Source of the DNA: Bacteroidota bacterium
GTDB taxonomy: Bacteria; Bacteroidota; Ignavibacteria; UBA10030
Assembly (NCBI GenBank): GCA_003519375.1
Contig: DOWV01000381.1
Location: forward strand, 677-13,807
Length of the DNA: 13,131 nucleotides
Direction: 5' to 3'
This document shows positions 7,179 to 13,131 of the stretch, piece by piece. Position 1 is the first letter of the stretch. Each line of letters opens with the position of its first letter. The position numbers and the translations under genes are program-made. A model generated the notes under the pieces. It saw only the letters and a list, made by a program, of their open reading frames with translations. It was not told where the DNA came from and did no database searches.

Positions 7179-8717
7179 ATGAGTAATCAGGATTCTGCAT
7201 TGTCTCGCCTCTTTGTTACAAAGCCCATGGAGCTTCTCCTCAATGAGGCTTCGGAGACGGGTGAACACAGCCTAAAACGAGCCCTTGGACCGGTCAACCT
7301 CATCACGCTCGGCATTGGTGCGATCATTGGTGCGGGCATATTTGTGCTTACCGGACAGGCGGCTGCCCAACATGCAGGCCCTGCCATTATCCTCTCCTTT
7401 GTTCTGGCCGGTATTGCATGTGCGTTCGCCGGACTTTGTTATGCAGAGTTTGCGTCCCTGATTCCAATTGCCGGATCCGCCTACACGTACGGCTATGCTA
7501 CACTCGGTGAGTTGTTCGCGTGGATTATCGGATGGGATCTCGTGCTGGAATATGCTCTCGGTGCCGCCACCGTTGCCTCCGGATGGAGCGGCTACTTCGT
7601 GAGTTTTCTACAGGATTTTGGCGTCTACATTCCCCCTTCGCTAACAGCCACTCCGGGCACAGAACTCGTCTTCATCAACGAGCGTTGGACAGCTGTCACC
7701 ACGCTGGCAGCCGGGACGAACATCGAAGGACTTCCGATGGCGGTCGGAGTATTCAATCTGACGGCATTTGTGGTGGTCCTCCTTGTCTCTGCCATTCTTG
7801 TCATCGGTATCAAAGAATCGGCGAACTTCAACTCTGCGATCGTTGTCGTAAAAGTGGCCATCGTGCTCGTGTTCATCGGCATCGGGCTTGTTTACATCAT
7901 TCAACACCCCGATATCGCAAAAGCAAACTGGAGCGTCTTCATTCCCGAAAACACCGGTACCTACGGATATTTTGGCATCTCAGGCATTGCAACCGGTGCG
8001 GCGGTTGTCTTCTTCGCCTACATCGGGTTTGACGCAGTATCGACTGCGGCCCAGGAAGCAAAAAATCCTCAACGGGATATGCCGATCGGCATTCTTGGAT
8101 CGCTCGTTATCTGCACGATCCTCTATATTCTTGTGGCAGGCATCCTGACCGCAATGGTCAACTACACAAGACTCAATGTTCCGGATCCCGTTGCAGTCGG
8201 TATCGACGAGGCTGGTCTTCCGTGGGGGAGTTTCCTGGTGAAGGCGGGCGCCATCTTCGGTCTGGCGACCGTTATGCTCGTGATGCTCCTCGGACAATCA
8301 CGCGTGTTCTATTCGATGTCCCGCGACGGTCTTCTGCCCAAGTGGGCTGGAAAGATTCATCCGCGGTTCCGGACACCCTATGTCTCGACAATCGTAGTCG
8401 GCCTGCTGGTTGCATTTCTCCCGGCGCTTCTTCCTATCAGCGACCTCAGCCACCTCGTTTCCATCGGAACACTCCTGGCGTTCGTTATCGTTTCGGCCGG
8501 TACTTGGATACTACGGATAAGAAAGCCGGAGCTACATCGTCCTTTTAAAACGCCGTGGATTCCTTTCACGCCGATCGCGGGCATTGTGGTTTCCATGTAC
8601 CTCATGCTGAGTCTTCCGGCGGTAACCTGGGAGCGTCTCCTGATCTGGCTTGCTATCGGGCTCGTCATCTACTTTGTGTACGGCAAAGCTCACAGTCACG
8701 TTCAAAAGATTGCGTAA
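7179..8717 (+). CDS. APC-superfamily amino-acid permease, CAT type (second copy)
   Basis: A 512-residue inner-membrane permease of the CAT branch of APC and a clear paralogue of the protein at 192-1724. What is seen: a cytoplasmic N-terminus; TM1 with IIGAGIF (GAGIF 51-55); YAEFASLIPIAGSAYTYGYATLGE (88-111, conserved with the first copy); GFDAVSTAAQEAKNPQRDMP (283-302); GQSRVFYSMSRDGLLPKW in the second half; and a C-terminal RPFKTPWIPFTPI segment. Length is normal. The loop after TM4 (roughly residues 150-190) differs strongly from the first copy, so the two may differ in substrate or regulation. The start is set by AGGAGGT seven bases upstream. It is followed by a hairpin and, 74 bp on, by a LAT-type permease, repeating the gene order seen at 192-3160. 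The exact amino acid carried is not assignable. Confidence 0.93.
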   Translation: MSNQDSALSRLFVTKPMELLLNEASETGEHSLKRALGPVNLITLGIGAIIGAGIFVLTGQAAAQHAGPAIILSFVLAGIACAFAGLCYAEFASLIPIAGSAYTYGYATLGELFAWIIGWDLVLEYALGAATVASGWSGYFVSFLQDFGVYIPPSLTATPGTELVFINERWTAVTTLAAGTNIEGLPMAVGVFNLTAFVVVLLVSAILVIGIKESANFNSAIVVVKVAIVLVFIGIGLVYIIQHPDIAKANWSVFIPENTGTYGYFGISGIATGAAVVFFAYIGFDAVSTAAQEAKNPQRDMPIGILGSLVICTILYILVAGILTAMVNYTRLNVPDPVAVGIDEAGLPWGSFLVKAGAIFGLATVMLVMLLGQSRVFYSMSRDGLLPKWAGKIHPRFRTPYVSTIVVGLLVAFLPALLPISDLSHLVSIGTLLAFVIVSAGTWILRIRKPELHRPFKTPWIPFTPIAGIVVSMYLMLSLPAVTWERLLIWLAIGLVIYFVYGKAHSHVQKIA

Positions 8718-8738
8718 TCGTCTGATTGCTCTCAAATC

Positions 8739-8768
8739 TCCGGGCGCCCACTCATCAGGGCGCCCGGA
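8739..8768 (+). terminator. GC-rich hairpin between the two permease genes
   Basis: TCCGGGCGCCC (8739-8749) pairs perfectly with GGGCGCCCGGA (8758-8768) around an 8-nt loop. The tail TCATTATAT is only partly T-rich. It starts 22 bases after one stop and ends 24 bases before the next start. It could end transcription of the CAT-type gene, or act as an attenuator or mRNA-stability element that lowers expression of the genes after it. Confidence 0.65.
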
Positions 8769-8791
8769 TCATTATATGGACGGGCAACGCT

Positions 8792-10267
8792 ATGACAGAT
8801 CGCACGGAAGGTGAGTTTAAACGAGGGCTCGGGCTTCTCGACTCCACCATGATCGTGATCGGTTCGATGATCGGATCGGGCATTTTCATCGTGAGCTCCG
8901 ACATTGCCCGGACCGTTGGCTCACCCGGCCTTTTGCTTGTTGTGTGGCTCATTACGGGCCTCATCACCGTGATAGGTGCGTTGAGCTATGGCGAACTCGC
9001 CGGCATGATGCCGCACGCCGGCGGGCAGTACGTCTATCTGCGTGAGGCCTATAATCCCCTCGTCGGGTTTCTCTATGGCTGGACGTTGTTCCTGGTGATT
9101 CAGACAGGAACGATTGCTGCTGTGGCTGTAGCATTCGCGCGCTTCACGGCAGTTCTTGTCCCATCGCTCGGTGAACAGGTCATTCTTCTGGACATTGGAA
9201 GATTCCATGTGTCCGCCGCCCAGCTCATAGCGATCCTCAGCGTTGCCATCCTGACGTATGTGAATTCCCGCGGATTGAGAGAAGGTAAATTCGTCCAGAA
9301 TGTGTTCACGACAGCCAAGACCGCGGCGCTGGTCGGGCTCATTCTCCTCGGAATATTCATCGGCCGCAACGCCGAGGCTATTGATGCCAACCTCGCACAT
9401 TTCTGGGACGCGACGTGGACAAGCATGTCGGAGGGAAAGATTGTTTCGGTCGAATCGCTCTCCGGGCTGATGATCCTCGCAGCGATCGGGACCTCGATGG
9501 TCGGCTCGTTGTTTTCGAGTGATGCGTGGAATAACATCACATTCACTGCAGGGGAGGTCATTAATCCGAAGCGCAACATACCCCTTAGTTTGGTGCTTGG
9601 AACGGGTATTGTAACGTTCCTGTATCTCCTAGCAAATGTTGCCTATATTATGGTGTTGCCGGTGCTCGGATCGCCCGAGGCAACGAATACTCTTGGACGG
9701 GGTATCCAGTTTGCCAGCTCGGACCGGGTCGGGACAGCCGCAGTTACCATGGTCTTTGGCGAACCGGCAGCCGTCATCATGGCTGTGTTGATCATGGTCT
9801 CGACGTTTGGGTGCAACAACGGCCTGATACTTGCCGGGGCGAGAGTGTACTACGCCATGGCAAGGGATGGGGTGTTCTTTAAGAAGGTCGGGGAGCTCAG
9901 TAACCGCTCGGTTCCCACGACGGCGCTCATCATCCAGGGGGTGTGGGCTGGTCTGCTGTGTCTCTCGGGAACATACGGTGACCTGCTCGACTATGTGATC
10001 TTCTCTGTGCTGGTGTTCTACATCCTCACCGTGATCGGAATTTTCATACTGCGGAAGAGACGTCCTGATGCGGATCGCCCGTACAAAGCGTTCGGATACC
10101 CGGTCCTGCCTGCGCTCTACGTACTCTGCGCAACGGCGATTGCGATCGATTTGCTTGTCTTCAAGACGCAGTATTCGGGCTCTGGACTTCTCATCGTCCT
10201 TCTCGGAATCCCGGCATTCTATATCTGGAAAAAATCCACTGCAGTAGAAGGAGAGGGTGCGCGTTGA
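8792..10267 (+). CDS. APC-superfamily amino-acid permease, LAT/SteT-like type (second copy)
   Basis: A 491-residue inner-membrane transporter of the LAT-like branch of APC. What is seen: FKRGLGLLDSTM leading into TM1 with MIGSGIF (GSGIF 28-32); YGELAGMMPHAGGQYVYLREAY (67-87, the classic LAT signature); a SSDAWNNITFTAGEVINPKRNIP segment; STFGCNNGLILAGARVYYAMARDG; and a late RPYKAFGYP motif. It resembles the LAT-type protein at 1721-3160 but is clearly diverged, so it is not a fresh duplicate. ATG 8792 is chosen over an in-frame TTG at 8726, because starting there would put the first codons across the GC-rich hairpin and add 22 unconserved residues. The ribosome site at ATG 8792 is weak. The stop overlaps the TTG start of ppa by four bases (TTGA), so the permease and the soluble pyrophosphatase are translated as a coupled pair. 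Confidence 0.9.
   Translation: MTDRTEGEFKRGLGLLDSTMIVIGSMIGSGIFIVSSDIARTVGSPGLLLVVWLITGLITVIGALSYGELAGMMPHAGGQYVYLREAYNPLVGFLYGWTLFLVIQTGTIAAVAVAFARFTAVLVPSLGEQVILLDIGRFHVSAAQLIAILSVAILTYVNSRGLREGKFVQNVFTTAKTAALVGLILLGIFIGRNAEAIDANLAHFWDATWTSMSEGKIVSVESLSGLMILAAIGTSMVGSLFSSDAWNNITFTAGEVINPKRNIPLSLVLGTGIVTFLYLLANVAYIMVLPVLGSPEATNTLGRGIQFASSDRVGTAAVTMVFGEPAAVIMAVLIMVSTFGCNNGLILAGARVYYAMARDGVFFKKVGELSNRSVPTTALIIQGVWAGLLCLSGTYGDLLDYVIFSVLVFYILTVIGIFILRKRRPDADRPYKAFGYPVLPALYVLCATAIAIDLLVFKTQYSGSGLLIVLLGIPAFYIWKKSTAVEGEGAR
10246..10257 (+). promoter_or_regulatory. Purine-rich Shine-Dalgarno region supporting a TTG start for ppa
   Basis: AGAAGGAGAGGG lies within the last codons of the upstream permease. 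The GAGG part ends seven bases before TTG 10264 and the AAGGAG part ten. No ATG is near, so the rare TTG codon is the likely start. Confidence 0.8.
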
Positions 10268-10785
10268 ACCTCAAGTATCTTCCCACCGGCGACAATGCTC
10301 CGCGAATCGTCAACGCGATCGTTGAAATCCCGAAGGGAAGCCGGAACAAGTACGAGTACAACGTGGACCTCGGCGTATTTCAGCTCGACCGTGTGTTGTT
10401 CTCTTCAATGCATTATCCCGAAGCGTATGGGTTCATCCCCAGCACGTTATACGAGGACGGCGATCCCGTCGATGTTCTCATCGTGATCGACCAACCGCTG
10501 CAAACCGGAGTGATGCTGGAGGTCAGGCCCATCGGTATTCTCAAGATGCAGGATGAAAAAGGGTCTGATGACAAGATTATCTCTGTCGCAAGGCATGACC
10601 CGACGTATGCGGCAATCAAAGAATTGAAAGCCCTCCCGCGGCACACGCTCGTGGAGATAGAACATTTCTTTACGAGTTACAAAGAACTCGAAGGGAAGCA
10701 TGTGCGGAGTTTTGGATGGCACGGCTCGGCGGAAGCGCGGCGCGCGATCGAACGCGCCATCAAAACGTTCGCCGGAGATCTTTAG
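10264..10785 (+). CDS. ppa: Soluble inorganic pyrophosphatase, family I
   Basis: A 173-residue cytoplasmic Mg2+-dependent enzyme that hydrolyses PPi to phosphate, pulling biosynthetic reactions such as tRNA charging and nucleic-acid synthesis forward. All the active-site residues I recall from E. coli PPase are present, mostly with the same numbering: E21 (E20), K29, E31, R43, Y51, Y55, D65, D67, D70, D97, E98, D102, K104, Y139 (Y141) and K140 (K142). The signature DGDPVDV is at 65-71. Length matches the usual bacterial 170-180 residues, so the enzyme should be active. The start is TTG, four bases inside the upstream permease gene, with a strong purine-rich ribosome site. This is an unusual neighbour for ppa. 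Its co-occurrence with hppA 3.3 kb upstream means the cell has both an energy-conserving and a non-conserving PPi sink. Confidence 0.96.
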   Translation: MNLKYLPTGDNAPRIVNAIVEIPKGSRNKYEYNVDLGVFQLDRVLFSSMHYPEAYGFIPSTLYEDGDPVDVLIVIDQPLQTGVMLEVRPIGILKMQDEKGSDDKIISVARHDPTYAAIKELKALPRHTLVEIEHFFTSYKELEGKHVRSFGWHGSAEARRAIERAIKTFAGDL

Positions 10786-10913
10786 CCGAGGGTGCTTGCG
10801 CGGCGTATCGGTTCTCGATGCTGTCGCCACAAGATGCACATCCTTGCGGCGTGCAGATGATCGCCCCGAACAATGACATGATTCACTTCAACCGGAGACT
10901 CAAGAGCTAAACA

Positions 10914-11840
10914 ATGGTACCAGCGAGCCCGCTTCTCTACGTGCTTTTTACGGTCTTCATCATCGCTATGTTGATGATAGATCTTGGTGTTCTTCAGCGG
11001 AAGGATAAGGACGTCAAGATCAAAGAAGCCCTTGGGTGGAGCGCGTTCTGGGTCGGCCTTGCGATGCTTTTCAATTTCGGGCTTTTCCTCTGGCACGGGA
11101 AGGAAGCTTCCCTGCAATTCCTTACCGGCTACCTCATCGAGCTCTCGCTCAGCGTCGATAACCTTTTCGTCTTTGTTCTCATCTTCATGTACTTCAAGGT
11201 TCCCTCAGCCTACCAGCACAAGGTGCTGTTCTGGGGGATTATCGGGGCCCAGGTGATGAGGGGATTGCTCATCGGACTTGGCGTCGCGCTGATTGCAAAA
11301 TTTCACTGGATCATCTATCTCTTTGGCATCTTTCTCGTCGTCACCGGCGTGAAAATGGGATTTCAGAAGGAAGAGATGGAGGTGCATCCAGAGAGGAATC
11401 TACTCGTTCGGTTGGTAAAGAGGTTCATACCGGTCACGGCCGGCTACCATGGCTCACGGTTCTTCCTGAAACTCGAAGGGCGCCGCTATGCGACGCTCCT
11501 CTTCATCGTTGTCATCGTCGTTGAGACAACAGACCTGCTCTTCGCTCTCGATTCAATCCCGGCGATTTTCGCCATAACCACCGATCCGTTCATCGTCTAC
11601 ACGTCGAATATCTTTGCCCTCCTGGGCCTCCGGTCGCTGTACTTTGCCCTGGCAGGACTGATGAGCCTGTTCCATTACCTCAAGATCGGCCTCTCCATCG
11701 TTTTGACATTCGTCGGTGTCAAGATGCTCCTCGTCGAGGTTTTTCCCATCCCCATCGGTATCACACTTGCGGTTGTGGCCGGAGTGATCCTTCTCTCCAT
11801 CGCTGCATCCATTCGCTGGCCGACCAAGTTACTCCCCTAG
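10914..11840 (+). CDS. TerC/Alx family integral membrane protein, probable metal ion exporter
   Basis: A 308-residue inner-membrane protein of the TerC family (includes Alx and tellurium-resistance TerC), with about eight or nine hydrophobic helices. What is seen: ELSLSVDNLFVFVLIF around D82; VVETTDLLFALDSIPAIFAIT with E204, D207 and D213; and a charged cytoplasmic loop (about 150-180). The intramembrane acidic residues are the family hallmark and are thought to handle metal ions. Alx homologues are linked to Mn2+ export and to metal loading of secreted enzymes, but the substrate here is inferred only. The length fits Alx-type proteins. ATG 10914 starts just before the first hydrophobic helix; the ribosome site is weak. 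It lies 128 bp after ppa, which may allow its own promoter, and converges on the transhydrogenase gene. No yybP-ykoY (Mn2+) riboswitch was recognised upstream, although such elements precede many relatives. Confidence 0.9.
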   Translation: MVPASPLLYVLFTVFIIAMLMIDLGVLQRKDKDVKIKEALGWSAFWVGLAMLFNFGLFLWHGKEASLQFLTGYLIELSLSVDNLFVFVLIFMYFKVPSAYQHKVLFWGIIGAQVMRGLLIGLGVALIAKFHWIIYLFGIFLVVTGVKMGFQKEEMEVHPERNLLVRLVKRFIPVTAGYHGSRFFLKLEGRRYATLLFIVVIVVETTDLLFALDSIPAIFAITTDPFIVYTSNIFALLGLRSLYFALAGLMSLFHYLKIGLSIVLTFVGVKMLLVEVFPIPIGITLAVVAGVILLSIAASIRWPTKLLP

Positions 11841-11910
11841 GGGGTTCAGGACCGGAATTCTTGAAGCAAAATTCTTGTTCAGCCGGTTTCAGTGCAATGA
11901 AGCTCTCTCC

Positions 11911-13131
11911 TCACGCAGCAGCGTGGACTGTCGATTCCTTGCTCTTCAATAACTGCACGAGAGAGGTCAGAGTGGTCTTCGCGTCTCCAAATGCCATCAT
12001 GGTTTTCTTGTCGTAAAACAAGTCGTTATCCTCTCCTGCAAATCCCGCTCCAAGACTTCGTTTACAGATGATTACCGATCGGGCCTGGTCGGCATTCAGG
12101 ATGGGCATGCCGTAGAGCGGACTATCCTTCTTGGTCCTCGCCGCGGGATTCACCACGTCATTTGCGCCGATGATCAGTGCAATGTCGGTATTCTGAAAGT
12201 CCTCGTTGATGTTGTCCATTTCGAACAGCAGGTCATACGGTACATCTGCCTCGGCCAGCAGTACGTTCATATGGCCGGGCATTCGACCTGCGACCGGGTG
12301 AACGGCATAGCGGACCGTTGCGCCGTTCTGAATCAAAATGTTTGCCATCTCCTGCAAAGCATGCTGTGCGCGCGCTACCGCCAATCCATAACCCGGCACG
12401 ATGATTATCGACTGTGCCCGCTCGAGCATGAAGGCAATATCTTCCGGCGTGTAACGAATCACGGTGCGCTGCTCTGTTGCCTGGGTGCTCTCCTGCTTCA
12501 CGGCGCCGACCGCTCCGAAGATAACATTCCCGAACGACCGGTTCATCGCGCGGCTCATGAGGATGGAGAGAAAGAATCCCGATGTGCCATCCAGCGCGCC
12601 GCAGATAATAAGCACTTTGTTATTGATCGCGAACCCGGTTGCCGCGGCGGCAAGTCCGGCATACGAATTCAGAAGAGAGACGACCACAGGCATGTCCGCG
12701 CCGCCAATGGGAAGGACCATCAGCACGCCTATCACGAGGCTGAGGGCAATCATCAGATAGAAGACAAACGTCGCCGTCGGATCGAATATCAGATAGACGA
12801 ACATCCCGAATGTGAGGATGAAGAGCGTAATATTTGAAATATTCTGAAAGCGGTACGTGATCGGTGCCCCCTTCACAAGTTCCTGAAGCTTGGCAAACGC
12901 CATGATGCTTCCCGTAATTGTGAGAGCACCAAAGAAGACTTCAAATCCGAGCGCAGCCATCAATCCAGTTTCAATTTGACCGCTTTGGCGGATAAACTCC
13001 GCGATACCAACAAGCGTCGCAGCCAATGCACCGAATGCGTGGGATATCGCGATACGTTGAGGCATGGCGGTCATCGGCATGAAGATGGCCATCAGGGCAC
13101 CGATGATGGAGCCGGCGGTGAGACCGACAAC
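11911..13131 (-). CDS. pntB: NAD(P) transhydrogenase subunit beta, 5' end outside the window
   Basis: The visible 406 residues cover most of PntB; E. coli PntB has about 462, so the N-terminal helices lie beyond the right edge. The reading frame stays open to base 13131. An internal ATG at 13092 is not taken as the start, because the 13 codons before it continue a membrane helix and the following MTAMPQ is an internal PntB motif. With PntA, the enzyme couples H+ entry to hydride transfer from NADH to NADP+ at the inner membrane. What is seen: a series of hydrophobic helices (domain II), then a soluble NADP(H)-binding domain III with VPGYGLAVARAQ, HPVAGRMPGHMNVLLAEA, GANDVVNPAA and KRSLGAGFAGEDNDLFY. 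All of these match E. coli PntB closely as remembered. pntA subunit genes normally sit upstream, that is, to the right of this window. Confidence 0.95.
   Translation of the reverse strand, partial: VVGLTAGSIIGALMAIFMPMTAMPQRIAISHAFGALAATLVGIAEFIRQSGQIETGLMAALGFEVFFGALTITGSIMAFAKLQELVKGAPITYRFQNISNITLFILTFGMFVYLIFDPTATFVFYLMIALSLVIGVLMVLPIGGADMPVVVSLLNSYAGLAAAATGFAINNKVLIICGALDGTSGFFLSILMSRAMNRSFGNVIFGAVGAVKQESTQATEQRTVIRYTPEDIAFMLERAQSIIIVPGYGLAVARAQHALQEMANILIQNGATVRYAVHPVAGRMPGHMNVLLAEADVPYDLLFEMDNINEDFQNTDIALIIGANDVVNPAARTKKDSPLYGMPILNADQARSVIICKRSLGAGFAGEDNDLFYDKKTMMAFGDAKTTLTSLVQLLKSKESTVHAAA

Noticed and set aside
8726..8791. TTG start extending the second LAT-type permease by 22 residues
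   Set aside because: The extension would be translated through the GC-rich hairpin and has no ribosome site or family similarity.
10786..10913. yybP-ykoY manganese riboswitch before the TerC gene
   Set aside because: Such riboswitches precede many TerC/Alx relatives, but I could not find the conserved core in these 128 bases. A covariance-model search would settle it.
13090..13092. ATG as the true start of pntB
   Set aside because: The frame is open to the window edge, and the codons before this ATG continue a membrane helix followed by the internal PntB motif MTAMPQ.

Overview
This is a compact stretch of bacterial chromosome of roughly 55% GC by eye. It is dominated by inner-membrane transport and energy-coupling genes. 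Seven genes lie on the + strand in a row: permease, permease, symporter, membrane pyrophosphatase, permease, permease, soluble pyrophosphatase. A TerC-family membrane protein follows on the same strand. The last gene, nicotinamide nucleotide transhydrogenase subunit beta (pntB), converges on it from the - strand and runs off the right edge. No tRNA, rRNA, CRISPR array, transposase, integrase or phage gene was seen. I cannot place the organism firmly. Good Shine-Dalgarno sites before several genes, the K+-independent membrane pyrophosphatase and the intergenic CGCAAAG/CGCAGAG inverted repeats suggest an uncultured environmental bacterium, perhaps near Ignavibacteria/Chlorobi or a similar lineage. 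That is inference from general resemblance only.

Layout. Positions 1-120 hold nested palindromic repeats. Positions 192-3160 are a translationally coupled pair of APC-superfamily amino-acid permeases: one of cationic amino acid transporter (CAT) type, then one of L-type/LAT type. Positions 3161-3474 are non-coding and carry two further hairpin-forming repeats. Positions 3475-4683 encode a glutamate/aspartate or dicarboxylate:cation symporter (DAACS). Positions 4835-7000 encode the ion-pumping pyrophosphatase HppA, followed by a 14-bp stem terminator. Positions 7179-10785 hold a second CAT-type plus LAT-type pair, with a hairpin between them. The second LAT gene overlaps the start of the soluble family I pyrophosphatase gene (ppa) by four bases. 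TerC is at 10914-11840 and pntB at 11911-13131.

How the genes may work together. Five secondary transporters use the proton or sodium gradient or exchange to move amino acids or dicarboxylates. HppA builds that gradient from pyrophosphate (PPi), and PntB spends or builds it while exchanging reducing power between NADH and NADPH. Ppa removes PPi without conserving energy. The repeated CAT-LAT order, with a pyrophosphatase gene after each module, is the most notable structural pattern. A functional link between amino-acid uptake and PPi metabolism is a hypothesis. All protein families here are known, and I did not find a clearly new biological system.
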